From NCBI GenBank assembly GCA_017429945.1, contig JAFRNY010000018.1, positions 1 to 64,000 of the forward strand: a stretch of 64,000 nucleotides of DNA, written 5' to 3'. Made by a program: the position numbers and the translations under genes. Numbering within the stretch: the first letter of the stretch is position 1; every line of letters starts with the position of its first letter. This DNA is from Bacteroidaceae bacterium (GTDB taxonomy: Bacteria > Bacteroidota > Bacteroidia > Bacteroidales > Bacteroidaceae). Shown here piece by piece: positions 52,885 through 62,407 of this stretch. Below the pieces are notes generated by a model that was given only the letters and a program-made list of their open reading frames with translations, searched no databases and was not told where the DNA came from.

Positions 52885-53757
52885 ATGAAGAAGAAACGTC
52901 ACAAGATTTTCGGACGGATGCAGTGGCTGACGTCGTGTATCAGCACGACGCTGGTGCTGTTGCTGCTGGGCCTTGTAGTGCTGTTTGGGCTCTCTGCCCG
53001 CCAGCTCTCAAAGGATGTGAAGGAGAACTTCACCGTGACGCTGCTGCTCGACGACGACCTCGAGCCGGCCGACGCCGCTAAGTTCCAGCAGCGCCTTAAT
53101 GCGCAGCCTTACGCTCGCGCCACCACGCTCATCACCGCCGAGCAAGCCCTCAAGGAGGAGAGCGCACGCATGGGCACCGACCCGTCGGAGTTCCTCGGCG
53201 AAGACAACCCCTACACGGCCAGCATCGAGATGAACGTCACGGCCGACTACGCCTGCACCGACAGCCTCCTGCGCATCACCCGCGAACTGAAGAGCCTCTG
53301 GCAGGTGGCCGACGTGGTTTACCAGCGCGACATCATCGACAACCTCAACCATACGCTGCGCAAGGCCACGCTCGTGCTGGCAGCCTTGGCCATACTGCTG
53401 ATGATCATCTCCGTGGTGCTCATCAACAACACCGTGCGCCTGAGCGTATATGCCCGTCGACAGACAATCCACACGATGCGTCTGGTAGGAGCATCGTGGG
53501 GCTTCATACGCTGGCCGTTCATCAAGCGGAGCCTCGGCATAGGTCTGGTGGCTGCAATCATAGCCATAGCCTTGTTGATGGCCGGCGTGCACTGGGCCGA
53601 GGCTCAGGACTCTTATGTGGCCAGCATCATCACTGGCGAGACCATTATCGCAATGGTCGTCAGCGTGCTCGCGGCCGGCCTGCTGCTCACGCTCGTGTGC
53701 ACTTGGTTCAGCGTAGGCCATTTCTTGCGTATGCGCGAGAATGAAATGTATGAGTAG
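52885..53757 (+). CDS. ftsX: cell division protein FtsX
   Basis: 290 residues. Membrane protein that with the ATPase FtsE controls peptidoglycan hydrolases at division. One N-terminal helix (STTLVLLLLGLVVLFGLSA), a periplasmic domain (about 45-165) containing VTLLLDDDLEPADAAKFQQ, then three C-terminal helices with YARRQTIHTMRLVGASWGFI between the first two. No ftsE gene adjoins it, as is usual in Bacteroidetes. Heads the ftsX-DUF3098-uppP-truB-queA order. Confidence 0.94.
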   Translation: MKKKRHKIFGRMQWLTSCISTTLVLLLLGLVVLFGLSARQLSKDVKENFTVTLLLDDDLEPADAAKFQQRLNAQPYARATTLITAEQALKEESARMGTDPSEFLGEDNPYTASIEMNVTADYACTDSLLRITRELKSLWQVADVVYQRDIIDNLNHTLRKATLVLAALAILLMIISVVLINNTVRLSVYARRQTIHTMRLVGASWGFIRWPFIKRSLGIGLVAAIIAIALLMAGVHWAEAQDSYVASIITGETIIAMVVSVLAAGLLLTLVCTWFSVGHFLRMRENEMYE

Positions 53758-53960
53758 GGTTTAGCGTTGAGCGTTGAGGGTTCTTCGCCAAGCGAAGCGG
53801 CAAAGCCGAGCGGAGCGTTTAGCGTCAATGTTCAATGGTCAATGGTCAATGTTCAATGTTAGCTTCGCTGACTTTTGTCACGACTCGGCAATCCAAGCAA
53901 GCTTGATTGCTCTCACTGCTCCAACAGTTCAATGTTCAAAGTTCAAAGTTCAAAGTTTAA
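53757..53960. repeat. intergenic microrepeats between ftsX and the DUF3098 gene
   Basis: GTTTAGCGTTGAGCG units, TTCTTCGCCAAGCGAAGCGG and repeated TCAATGGTCAATGTTCAATG, then GTTCAAAGTTCAAAG. Same style as other gene gaps; no gene seen. Confidence 0.75.
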
Positions 53961-53964
53961 TTAT

Positions 53965-54207
53965 ATGGAAAAGAAAAAAGATTTTGCTTTCAGCCGCATG
54001 AACTTCATCTTGCTGGCTATAGGCGTAGTAGCTGTGGTGTTAGGCTTCGTGCTCATGTCCGGAGCCGGTTCCACCGAGACGGAGTTCAATCCTGAGATCT
54101 TCTCATCTATGCGCATCAAAGTGGCACCGGCCGTGTGCTTCCTGGGCTTCGCCTTCATCGGCGTAGCTATCATGTTCCGCCCCAAAGATAAGCAGGAGAA
54201 CTCATGA
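53965..54207 (+). CDS. DUF3098 small membrane protein
   Basis: 80 residues from the ATG at 53965 (MEKKKDFAFSRMNFILLAIG). Two membrane helices (NFILLAIGVVAVVLGFVLMSG and APAVCFLGFAFIGVAIMF) flank a short TEFNPEIFSSMRIK loop, the DUF3098 pattern. Regularly found between ftsX and uppP in Bacteroidetes; function unknown. Overlaps the uppP start by four bases (ATGA). Confidence 0.9.
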   Translation: MEKKKDFAFSRMNFILLAIGVVAVVLGFVLMSGAGSTETEFNPEIFSSMRIKVAPAVCFLGFAFIGVAIMFRPKDKQENS

Positions 54208-55067
54208 GCGTATTCGAAACAATCATCATCGCCATCGTCGAGGGGCTGACAGAGTTCCTGCCCGTGTCGTCAACAGGCCACATGATTATAGCCCAGAACC
54301 TGCTGGGAGTGGAGAGCACGCCCTTCGTGAAAGCTTTCACCATCATCATCCAGTTCGGGGCCATACTATCGGTGGTGTGCCTCTACTGGCAACGGTTCTT
54401 CCGCCTAGACCACACGCCGGTTCCCGACGGCAGCACGCCTCTGCAGCAGTTCCTGCACAAGTGGGACTTCTACTGGAAGCTGCTTGTGGCGTTCATCCCT
54501 GCCATCGTCATCGGTTTCCTGGGAAAGATGTCGGGACTGATCGACCGCTTCCTCGAGAGCGTTGAGGTGGTAGCCGTGATGTTGGTCGTTGGCGGTGTGT
54601 TCATGCTCTTCTGCGACCGCCTGTTCAATAAGGGCAGCGAGCAGACGCCGCTGACCGAGCGCCGCGCCTTCCGCATAGGCCTCTTCCAGTGCATAGCCAT
54701 GATCCCGGGCGTCTCGCGCTCGATGGCCACCATTGTAGGAGGTATGGCGCAGAAGCTCACGCGCCGCGCCGCGGCAGAGTTCTCGTTCTTCCTCGCCGTG
54801 CCCACTATGGCAGCCGCCACAGCCTTGGATGTGCTCCAGCTGTTCTTCGGCAATGAGGCCGATGCCAGCTGGGCCACGCGCGACAACCTGCTGATGCTGG
54901 CGCTCGGATGCGTTGTAGCATTCATCGTGGCGCTGCTGGCCATGAAGTGGTTCGTAGATTTCCTTGCCAAATACGGTTTCAAAGCCTTCGGCGTGTATCG
55001 CATCATCGTGGGTGCGGTCATCCTATTGCTGCTCTGGACCGGTCACTCACTCGTAATGGTTGACTAA
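54204..55067 (+). CDS. uppP: undecaprenyl-diphosphatase
   Basis: 287 residues. Polytopic membrane enzyme that recycles undecaprenyl diphosphate for cell-wall synthesis and gives bacitracin resistance when overproduced. The two family motifs are present: EGLTEFLPVSSTGHMI near the N-terminus and PGVSRSMATIVGGM in the middle. Start overlaps the DUF3098 stop, and its stop overlaps the truB start (TAATG). Confidence 0.96.
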   Translation: MSVFETIIIAIVEGLTEFLPVSSTGHMIIAQNLLGVESTPFVKAFTIIIQFGAILSVVCLYWQRFFRLDHTPVPDGSTPLQQFLHKWDFYWKLLVAFIPAIVIGFLGKMSGLIDRFLESVEVVAVMLVVGGVFMLFCDRLFNKGSEQTPLTERRAFRIGLFQCIAMIPGVSRSMATIVGGMAQKLTRRAAAEFSFFLAVPTMAAATALDVLQLFFGNEADASWATRDNLLMLALGCVVAFIVALLAMKWFVDFLAKYGFKAFGVYRIIVGAVILLLLWTGHSLVMVD

Positions 55068-55954
55068 TGAATCCACAGGAAGGAGAAATACTGTATATCG
55101 ACAAGCCGCTGCGCTGGACATCGTTCGACGTGGTCAACAAGGTGCGTTGGCTGCTATGCAAACGCCTCGGCGTGAAAAAGCTGAAGGTGGGACATGCCGG
55201 CACCCTCGACCCGTTGGCTACGGGAGTGATGATTGTGTGCACAGGCCGCGCCACTAAGCGCATCGACGAGCTGCAGGCCGGCGTGAAGGAGTACGTAGCC
55301 ACGCTGCGCCTCGGAGCCACAACGCCGTCGTTCGACCTCGAGCACCCCATCGATGCCTACTACCCCACCGAGCACATCACCCGCGAGCTGGTGGAGAGCG
55401 TGCTCCGGCAGTTCCTCGGGCGCATAGAGCAAGTGCCGCCAAGCTATTCGGCCGTCAAGGTCGACGGCAAGCGAGCCTACGACCTCGCGCGCAAGGATAA
55501 AGATGTGGAGCTGAAGCCCAAGGTGCTGGTAATTGATGAGATAGAGCTGTTGGAATATAAAGCCAAGCCCCTCTCTGACTCCCCCCGTGGGGGGGAGGAC
55601 TGGCCCCTCTCTAGATCCCCCCGTGGGGGGGAGGACTCCATGTCCTATGGAACAAAAGAAAATGAACCAGCTATTCCCCGCACCGGCATGCGCAACAAAG
55701 CCTTCCTCACGGCTACAGTGCCCGACGACACGACGACGGACTATCCCAGCATCACCATCCGCGTGGTCTGCTCCAAAGGCACATATATCCGCGCACTGGC
55801 ACGCGACATTGGATCAGCGCTCGGCAGCGGAGCACACCTGACAGCGTTGCGCCGCACACGCGTTGGCAACGTCAGCGTAGCCGACTGCATAAGCATGGAC
55901 GCCTTCCCCGACTGGCTCGAACAACAAGAGATTGAAGTAATGCATAATGCTTAA
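55067..55954 (+). CDS. truB: tRNA pseudouridine-55 synthase with in-frame repeat insertion
   Basis: 295 residues; Bacteroidetes TruB proteins I know are about 230-240. Catalytic-Asp motif VGHAGTLDPLATGVMIV near residue 45, then PPSYSAVKVDGKRAYDLAR and RVVCSKGTYIRALARDIG. Between IDEIELLEYK and ITIRVVCSKG lie roughly 55 extra residues, of which PLSDSPRGGEDW and PLSRSPRGGEDS are tandem 12-residue units encoded by two 36-bp repeats. Active-site segments are intact, so it may still work. The last residues (EVMHNA) run into the AT-rich microrepeat after the gene. Confidence 0.94.
   Translation: MNPQEGEILYIDKPLRWTSFDVVNKVRWLLCKRLGVKKLKVGHAGTLDPLATGVMIVCTGRATKRIDELQAGVKEYVATLRLGATTPSFDLEHPIDAYYPTEHITRELVESVLRQFLGRIEQVPPSYSAVKVDGKRAYDLARKDKDVELKPKVLVIDEIELLEYKAKPLSDSPRGGEDWPLSRSPRGGEDSMSYGTKENEPAIPRTGMRNKAFLTATVPDDTTTDYPSITIRVVCSKGTYIRALARDIGSALGSGAHLTALRRTRVGNVSVADCISMDAFPDWLEQQEIEVMHNA
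55568..55639. repeat. two 36-bp C/G-rich palindromic units in frame inside truB (copy 4)
   Basis: Units at 55568-55603 and 55604-55639 differ at only a few positions, each with a CCCCCC-GT-GGGGGG hairpin. Each is exactly 12 codons, so the frame is kept. Related in C-to-G polarity to the larger elements at 20056, 27971, 28598 and 42938. Confidence 0.9.
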
Positions 55955-56148
55955 TTCATAATTCACAATGCATAATCCATAATTAACAATTCATAATTTG
56001 CAATTCATAATTTGTCATTTGCAATTCATAATTTGTCATTTGCAATTCATAATTTGTCATTTGCAATTCATAATTTGTCATTTGCAATTTGTCATTTGTA
56101 ATTCGTCATTTGTAATTCGTCATTTTGTAATTTGTTACTCGTCATTAA
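55955..56148. repeat. AT-rich tandem microrepeat between truB and queA
   Basis: ATTCATAATTCACAATGC-like units, then at least four copies of a 21-bp unit AATTCATAATTTGTCATTTGC, then GTCATTTGTAATTC units up to the queA start. No spacers between units, so not a CRISPR. Confidence 0.9.
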
Positions 56149-56152
56149 TCAT

Positions 56153-57217
56153 ATGAAGCTCTCACAATTCAAGTTCAAGCTCCCACAAGACCGTATCGCT
56201 CAGTATCCCATGCCCTTCCGCGACGACTGTCGCCTAATGGTGCTGCACAAGAAGAGCGGCGTGATTGAGCATCGCGACTATTTCTACGACATCCTCGAGT
56301 ACTTCGACGAGCACGATGTCTTCGTATTCAACGACACGAAAGTCTTCCCCGCGCGCCTCGAAGGCAACAAGGAGAAGACCGGCGCCAAGATTGAAGTGTT
56401 CCTCCTGCGCGAGTTGAACCCCAACATGCGCCTGTGGGACGTCCTCGTGGAGCCTGCCCGCAAGATCCGCATCGGCAACAAGCTTTACTTCGGCGAGGAC
56501 GAGTCGATGGTGGCTGAGGTAATCGACAACACCACCAGCCGCGGACGCACACTCCGGTTCCTCTACGACGGCCCGCATGAGGAATTCAAGGAGGCCCTCT
56601 ACGCCCTGGGCGAGGCTCCGCTGCCCCGCGAGATGATCACTCGTCCGGCTGAACCCCAGGACATGGAAGACTTCCAATGCGTATTCGCCAAGAACGAAGG
56701 AGCCGTGACGGCGCCTGCCTCAGGCCTTCACTTCTCCAAGCATCTGCTCAAGCGCATGGAGATCAAAGGTATAGACATGGCCTACATCACCCTACACTGC
56801 GGCCTGGGCAACTTCCGCGACATCGACGTCGAGGACCTCTCGAAGCACAAGATGGAGAGCGAGGAGATGCACGTAGGGGCCGAAGCATGTCAGATGGTGA
56901 ACAGCGCCAAGGAGCAAGGGCATAAGGTATGCGCCGTAGGCACCACCGTCCTGCGCGCCATAGAGACTGCGCTCGGCGCCGACAACCGCCTGAAAGAGTT
57001 CGACGGTTGGACTAACAAGTTCATCTATCCCCCCTACGACTTCGGACTGGCCGATGCCATGGTGGCAAACTTCAACCTACCCTACTCCACTCTACTCATG
57101 CTCACCTGCGCCTTCGGCGACTACGACCTCGTAATGACAGCATACAAGGAGGCCCTGCGCGACAGCCGCTATCGCTTCGGCACATACGGCGACGCTATGC
57201 TTATTCTCGACGACTAA
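56153..57217 (+). CDS. queA: S-adenosylmethionine:tRNA ribosyltransferase-isomerase
   Basis: 354 residues from the ATG at 56153 ([19 protein letters not shown]); an in-frame start at 56132 falls in the repeat. Makes epoxyqueuosine in tRNA. Family segments: [62 protein letters not shown] and a C-terminal [28 protein letters not shown]. Full length. Confidence 0.96.
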   Translation: MKLSQFKFKLPQDRIAQYPMPFRDDCRLMVLHKKSGVIEHRDYFYDILEYFDEHDVFVFNDTKVFPARLEGNKEKTGAKIEVFLLRELNPNMRLWDVLVEPARKIRIGNKLYFGEDESMVAEVIDNTTSRGRTLRFLYDGPHEEFKEALYALGEAPLPREMITRPAEPQDMEDFQCVFAKNEGAVTAPASGLHFSKHLLKRMEIKGIDMAYITLHCGLGNFRDIDVEDLSKHKMESEEMHVGAEACQMVNSAKEQGHKVCAVGTTVLRAIETALGADNRLKEFDGWTNKFIYPPYDFGLADAMVANFNLPYSTLLMLTCAFGDYDLVMTAYKEALRDSRYRFGTYGDAMLILDD

Positions 57218-57238
57218 AGCCGCAACACCCTCACTACG

Positions 57239-57667
57239 ATGACTGACATCTATCTCGGCCTGGGCAGCAACCTGGGCGACCGCCACACTGTGCTACTGAG
57301 CGCAATAGAATTGCTGATAGCACAGGTGGGCCCCCTCGTGGCGGCCTCGTCGTTCATCGAGACCGAGCCATGGGGCTTCGAGAGCGAGCACCGCTTCATG
57401 AACGCCGTGGTGCACATGCGCACAGAGCTCTCGCCACACGAACTGCTGACAGCCACGCAAGCCATAGAGCGCCAGCTCGGGCGCACCAGCAAGAGCCAAG
57501 GCGGCCGCTATGCCGACCGCCCTATCGACATCGACATACTGCTCTATGGCGATGAAAAGATCGACGAGCCCGACCTCGTCGTGCCACATCCGTTGATGCA
57601 CGAGCGCGATTTCGTGATGAGGCCTCTTAAAGAGGTTCTTAGGTGCAAAAAAGATCACACAATTTGA
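57239..57667 (+). CDS. folK: 2-amino-4-hydroxy-6-hydroxymethyldihydropteridine diphosphokinase
   Basis: 142 residues. Transfers pyrophosphate from ATP to the pterin in folate synthesis. HPPK motifs: YLGLGSNLGDRHTVL, SSFIETEPWGFESEHRFMNAVV, QLGRTSKSQGGRYADRPIDIDILLYG, and the ending LVVPHPLMHERDFVMRPL. Follows queA by 21 bases. Confidence 0.95.
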   Translation: MTDIYLGLGSNLGDRHTVLLSAIELLIAQVGPLVAASSFIETEPWGFESEHRFMNAVVHMRTELSPHELLTATQAIERQLGRTSKSQGGRYADRPIDIDILLYGDEKIDEPDLVVPHPLMHERDFVMRPLKEVLRCKKDHTI

Positions 57668-57749
57668 TTGAAAGTATTAGTAAAGAGGAAAATTTCAGCC
57701 TGCCGACTGATTTTTTCCTCTTTTTCTTTTGGAGAAAACGAATAAGTGT

Positions 57750-57757
57750 TATTTTTG
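57750..57757 (+). promoter_or_regulatory. -7 box (TATTTTTG) of the GH127 gene
   Basis: Fits TAnnTTTG 35 bp upstream of the ATG at 57793, with TTG at 57729-57731 as a possible -33 element (18-bp spacer). Confidence 0.5.
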
Positions 57758-57792
57758 CACCAAATAAACTAACTAAGACTCTTAACTCTATT

Positions 57793-60216
57793 ATGCGCAT
57801 CTTCTTAGCATTAGCTCTCGCACTATCAGCCCTGAATCCCGTTCAGGCCAAGGCTGTCAAGACAAGTTCAGCAGGCTATCCCATCACTCCCGTGCCTTTC
57901 ACCAGCGTCAAGGTCACCGACTCCTTCTGGGGCCAGCGCCTCAAGGCCAGTCGCGAAGTGACCATACCTCTCGCTTTCTCGAAATGCGAAGAGACGGGGC
58001 GCTACAAAAACTTCGAGAACGCCGCCGCCCACATGAAAGACCCGTCGAAGGTCTTCAAAGTAAGCGGCTATTCGTTTGACGACACCGACCCCTACAAGAC
58101 CATCGAGGGCGCCAGCTACCTCCTACAGACCTACCCCGACAAGAAGCTCGAGCACTATCTCGACTCCGTCATAGCCATCATCGCGTCGGCACAAGAGCCC
58201 GACGGTTACCTCTACACCTCACGCACGCAGAACCCCGGACACCCACACGAATGGGCCGGCGACCGCCGCTGGGTGAAGGAGGAGGACCTCTCGCACGAGC
58301 TCTACAACCTGGGGCATATGGTAGAGGGCGCTATCGCTCACTACCAAGCCACCGGCAAGCGCAACTTCCTCGACATTGCCATCCGCTACGCCGACTGCGT
58401 CGTGCGCGAGGTTGGTCCCAACCCCGGCCAGGCCTGCGTAGTGCCGGGCCACCAGATTGCCGAGATGGCTTTGGCCAAGCTCTATCTGGTCACAGGCGAG
58501 AAGAAATACCTCGACGAGGCTAAGTTCCTGCTCGACTACCGCGGCAAGACCACCATCACTCACGACTACTCCCAGGCCCACAAGCCCGTCGTCGACCAAG
58601 ACGAGGCCGTAGGTCATGCCGTACGCGCTGCTTATATGTATGCCGGTATGGCCGATGTGGCAGCACTCACAGGCGACGAGAGCTACATCCACGCCATCGA
58701 CGCCATCTGGGACAATATCGTCACGAAGAAGCTCTACATCACCGGCGGCATAGGTGCCACCAGCAGCGGTGAAGCTTTCGGCCGCAACTACCAGCTGCCC
58801 AACATGAGCGCCTACTGCGAGACATGCGCTGCCATCGGCAACGTTTACGTCAACCACCGCCTGTTCCTGCTCCATGGCGAGTCGAAGTACTACGACGTGC
58901 TCGAGCGCACTCTCTACAACGGCCTCATCAGCGGCGTGTCGCTCGAGGGCAACGGCTTCTTCTATCCCAACCCCCTCGCATCCATCGGTCAGCACCAGCG
59001 CCAGGCATGGTTCGGCTGCGCCTGCTGCCCCTCTAATATCTGCCGCTTCATCCCCTCGCTGCCCGGCTACGTCTATGCTGTCAAGGACCGCAACGTCTAC
59101 GTCAACCTCTTCCTCTCGAACAAGAGCGAGCTGAAGGTCGGCGGCAAGGCCGTGAGCCTCTCACAGCAGACCGAATATCCGTGGAACGGCGACATCACCG
59201 TAGCCATAGACAAGAACTCTGCCGGACAATTCGCAATGAAAATCCGCATCCCCGGATGGGTGCGCGGCAACGTGGTGCCCTCCGACCTCTATGAGTTCAC
59301 CGACGGACGGCGCCTCGCCTACACCGTCAGCGTCAACGGCACAAAGATTGATGCCACACCTACGGCCGACGGCTACTGCACCATAGACCGCAAATGGAAG
59401 CGCGGCGACAAGGTACAGATTCACTTTGATATGGAACCCCGCACCGTGCGCGCCAATGCCCAGGTGCGCGACGACCGCGGCATGATCAGCATCGAGCGCG
59501 GACCCATCGTCTACTGCGCCGAACACCCCGACAACAACTTCGACATCGCCGGCGTGCTCATGAATCAGGAGCCACGCTTCCAGATGGGCGACACTAAGAT
59601 TGCAGGCACCACCGTCAAGACCATCATCACCGATGCCCAACTGCTCAACTTCGACAAGGGCGGACGCCTCACGACGGACGACGTCCACCTCACGCTCATT
59701 CCATATTATGCTTGGTGCCACCGCGGCAGCGGCAAGATGCAGGTGTGGCTGGCTCAGGACCTCCTGGCCACGACACCGGCTCTGCCCGCAACCCTGGCCT
59801 CGGAAAGTAAGGTGGAATCATCGTCGCGCATCCCATCCATATCGAGCCTCAACGACCGCCTCGTGCCGAAAAACGCCGACGACCGCAGCGTGCCCTACAC
59901 CCACTGGTGGCCCAAAGAGGGCACGAGCGAATGGCTTAGCTATACATTCCCGCAAGCTGCCACCATCAGCTCCAGCACCGTATATTGGTACGACGACCAA
60001 CCCTGGCAGGGCTGTAAGGTGCCCGACAGCTGGCGACTGCTCTACCGCGACGCTGCAGGACAATGGCAGCCCGTGGCCAACCCCGACAAGTACCCCACCA
60101 CCAAGGGCGCTGCCTGCACCGTCAACTTCGACCCCGTAGAGACCACTGCCGTGCGCCTCGAGCTTAAGATGGCCGAAGGCAAGTCGGCCGGCATCTTCGA
60201 GTGGAGCGTGAAGTGA
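57793..60216 (+). CDS. secreted GH127 beta-L-arabinofuranosidase
   Basis: About 807 residues from the ATG at 57793 (signal peptide MRIFLALALALSALNPVQAKA). The GH127 (DUF1680) (alpha/alpha)6 domain spans about 30-620. Candidate active-site residues match the known HypBA1 layout: Glu327 in SSGEAFG, Glu343 and Cys345 in CETCA, and Cys411-Cys412 in GCACCPSN, giving the Cys-rich zinc site with a cysteine nucleophile. The last 150 residues look like an F5/8-type carbohydrate-binding domain (THWWPKEGTSEWLSYTFP). Releases L-arabinose from plant arabinans or extensin. The frame extends back to 57643 but that part precedes the promoter box. Confidence 0.93.
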   Translation: MRIFLALALALSALNPVQAKAVKTSSAGYPITPVPFTSVKVTDSFWGQRLKASREVTIPLAFSKCEETGRYKNFENAAAHMKDPSKVFKVSGYSFDDTDPYKTIEGASYLLQTYPDKKLEHYLDSVIAIIASAQEPDGYLYTSRTQNPGHPHEWAGDRRWVKEEDLSHELYNLGHMVEGAIAHYQATGKRNFLDIAIRYADCVVREVGPNPGQACVVPGHQIAEMALAKLYLVTGEKKYLDEAKFLLDYRGKTTITHDYSQAHKPVVDQDEAVGHAVRAAYMYAGMADVAALTGDESYIHAIDAIWDNIVTKKLYITGGIGATSSGEAFGRNYQLPNMSAYCETCAAIGNVYVNHRLFLLHGESKYYDVLERTLYNGLISGVSLEGNGFFYPNPLASIGQHQRQAWFGCACCPSNICRFIPSLPGYVYAVKDRNVYVNLFLSNKSELKVGGKAVSLSQQTEYPWNGDITVAIDKNSAGQFAMKIRIPGWVRGNVVPSDLYEFTDGRRLAYTVSVNGTKIDATPTADGYCTIDRKWKRGDKVQIHFDMEPRTVRANAQVRDDRGMISIERGPIVYCAEHPDNNFDIAGVLMNQEPRFQMGDTKIAGTTVKTIITDAQLLNFDKGGRLTTDDVHLTLIPYYAWCHRGSGKMQVWLAQDLLATTPALPATLASESKVESSSRIPSISSLNDRLVPKNADDRSVPYTHWWPKEGTSEWLSYTFPQAATISSSTVYWYDDQPWQGCKVPDSWRLLYRDAAGQWQPVANPDKYPTTKGAACTVNFDPVETTAVRLELKMAEGKSAGIFEWSVK

Positions 60217-60320
60217 GAGTGAAGAATGAAAAGTGAAAAATGAAAAGTGAAAAATGAAGATTACCTTATCATTTCACTCCCTTTGGAGGGAATCGTAGAG
60301 GACCTGAAAAGAATAGAATA

Positions 60321-60746
60321 ATGATTACCGGACTGAACACATTAATTAAAAATTGCATTGTGCTCGCATGTGTCTGCACTATGGTGCCCGCAAGCACACA
60401 GGCACGCGAGTTGGTGCTGACGCTCAACGACGGCAGCCGCGTTGCCTTCCACCTCAGCGAGGACAACAAGCAGACAGCATGCCTCACCGTCAGCGACGAG
60501 ACCATAGTAATCAACGGCATAACCTATGCCCGCGACCAGTTCAAGGAACTGCGCATCTACAAGGAACTGCCTGAAGGAGTTGACATAGCCGACGCCATCC
60601 AGGGCATAGGCGTAGGACCCGCAGCACCTGCCGACAACGCCATCTACGACCTCAGCGGCCGCCGCATCTGCGCTGCCGAAGGCTCACAGGCACAGCTGCG
60701 CAAAGGCGTATATATCATTAACCACAAAAAAGTTGTAAAGCCATGA
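60321..60746 (+). CDS. small secreted protein with C-terminal sorting-like segment
   Basis: 141 residues. N-terminal hydrophobic segment ending STQA (CIVLACVCTMVPASTQA). The central part (ELVLTLNDGSRVAFHLSEDN) is typical of short Bacteroidetes proteins that precede larger secreted ones. The ending AIYDLSGRRICAAEGSQ then LRKGVYIINHKKVVKP is a classic L-x-G-R...KG-x-Y-I segment. Overlaps the next gene by four bases. Function unknown. Confidence 0.8.
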   Translation: MITGLNTLIKNCIVLACVCTMVPASTQARELVLTLNDGSRVAFHLSEDNKQTACLTVSDETIVINGITYARDQFKELRIYKELPEGVDIADAIQGIGVGPAAPADNAIYDLSGRRICAAEGSQAQLRKGVYIINHKKVVKP

Positions 60747-62407
60747 AAAAAATAATACTCACAGCCATCATTGCCTGCGCAGCAGCCGCAGCTCAGGCAC
60801 AGAGCATATGGGTGCAGGGCGCCGACCGCTACACCGTACCGAAGAGCTATGACATCAGCGGAGCTGACTCCATCGTCTTCCGCAACTCACAGATGCTTTT
60901 CTACACCCCCGACGCCACGCTCCGCTACACCTACTCGCGCGAGAAGATTATGGCCAACGATGCCGACTCAAGCCTCGCCATAACCCTCGACGAACCCGCC
61001 GACAAGCGTGTCATCTGGAAGCCTACGACCTCCGACAACGAGTACAACAACGACTACTACAACCCCAACTCGCGCTGGACTTTCAAGAACTCCAAGGAGA
61101 GCGAACACTGGATTGTTTACTGGGACAAGCGCTTCGGCGACAATCCCAACGCATCGACCGTGAAGTCGAACATGCGCGTCGATGTCGACGACCTTCTCGA
61201 GAAAGCCGAAAAGTTCTACGACACGAATGTCAACAAGCTCGGTATGGTTACCGAGGGCGAATCGCAGGTCGACAACTACAAGATGATCATCCATCTGCTC
61301 TACGACGAAGGCTGGACGGCCGTAGGCTCGGGCTACGACGATAAGATTGGCGCACTGTGGGTGACGCCGCAGACGTGCCACCCAGTAGGCCACACTATAG
61401 CTCACGAGACAGGCCACACGTTCCAGTATATGGTAGCCTGCGACCATCGCTACAACTTCGTCGGCAACTACACGCAGCGCGGCTGGCGCTACGGCTTCGG
61501 GCCCAACGGCTCGGGCGGCAATGGCTTCTGGGAGCAGTGCGCACAGTGGCAGGGCTTCCAGGACTATCTCGACCAGGTCTTCGGCTACGACGTCACCGTA
61601 TGGCTCGCTAACTACCACCGCCACCTGCACCACGAATGGATGCGCTACGCCTCCTACTGGTGGCCCTTCCACCTCGTGGAGAAGAACGGGCACAAAGCCT
61701 TCGGCAAGCTCTGGCGCGAAAGCAAATATCCTGAGGACCCCGTAGAGACCTACACACGCCTCTTCTGCGACAACGACCTGGAAAAGTTCTGGGAGGACTA
61801 CTTCGAATACTGCGGAAAGCTGCAGAACTATCAGTTTGAGGACGTACACAAGTACATCACCAAGAACTACAGCGCACGCAACTACAAGACGCAGATGTAC
61901 AAGACCGACGACGAATGGTGGCAGGTGGCCTACGCCAGCTGCCCAGAGACGACGGGCATGAACTTCATTCCCCTCACAGGCCACAAACAGGGCGCAGAGG
62001 TCAGCGTAAGCTTCAAAGGCCTAGAGCCCGGTGCCGCCCTCCACGCCTCAGACCCCGGCAAAGCCTTCAACGGCGACCCGCTGGCATCAGAGAATGCCAA
62101 CAACTTCAACAAAGTGACGACCTACAACAGCGTAGGCAAAACTGCCGACAAACGCTGGCGTATAGCTTTCGTGGCTGTTGTGCAGGACGGCGCCACGGGC
62201 GGCAGCACAATCGTATCTGATGCCGTGACGACTGACGACGAAGCCACCCTCACGTGGACTGTGCCTGCCAAGACCATACGCCTCTCGCTCCTCGTAGTGC
62301 CTATGCCTAAGACCTACCACCGTCACGCCTGGGACGAGGCAGACCGCAACGACGAACAGTGGCCCTACCGCGTGCAGTTCACCGACTGCAGGCCCAGCGG
62401 ACTGTAG
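60743..62407 (+). CDS. secreted DUF6055-like putative metallopeptidase
   Basis: 554 residues with a signal peptide (MKKIILTAIIACAAAAAQAQ). The core (about 110-400) has the zinc motif GHTIAHETGHTFQYM (HExxH), then GGNGFWEQCAQWQGFQDYL with a candidate third-ligand Glu, and HHEWMRYASYWWPFHLVEK, as in the DUF6055 group. The N-terminal segment (WVQGADRYTVPKSYDISGADSIVF) is shared with other Prevotella surface proteins. The C-terminal 150 residues are beta-rich. Likely a periplasmic or surface protease or glycan-associated zincin; activity not proven. Coupled to the small gene before it. Confidence 0.8.
   Translation: MKKIILTAIIACAAAAAQAQSIWVQGADRYTVPKSYDISGADSIVFRNSQMLFYTPDATLRYTYSREKIMANDADSSLAITLDEPADKRVIWKPTTSDNEYNNDYYNPNSRWTFKNSKESEHWIVYWDKRFGDNPNASTVKSNMRVDVDDLLEKAEKFYDTNVNKLGMVTEGESQVDNYKMIIHLLYDEGWTAVGSGYDDKIGALWVTPQTCHPVGHTIAHETGHTFQYMVACDHRYNFVGNYTQRGWRYGFGPNGSGGNGFWEQCAQWQGFQDYLDQVFGYDVTVWLANYHRHLHHEWMRYASYWWPFHLVEKNGHKAFGKLWRESKYPEDPVETYTRLFCDNDLEKFWEDYFEYCGKLQNYQFEDVHKYITKNYSARNYKTQMYKTDDEWWQVAYASCPETTGMNFIPLTGHKQGAEVSVSFKGLEPGAALHASDPGKAFNGDPLASENANNFNKVTTYNSVGKTADKRWRIAFVAVVQDGATGGSTIVSDAVTTDDEATLTWTVPAKTIRLSLLVVPMPKTYHRHAWDEADRNDEQWPYRVQFTDCRPSGL

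Noticed and set aside
55980-56110. CRISPR-like array of regular 21-bp units
   Set aside because: Units are adjacent without unique spacers, AT-rich and degenerate, and no cas genes are present; it is a tandem microrepeat.
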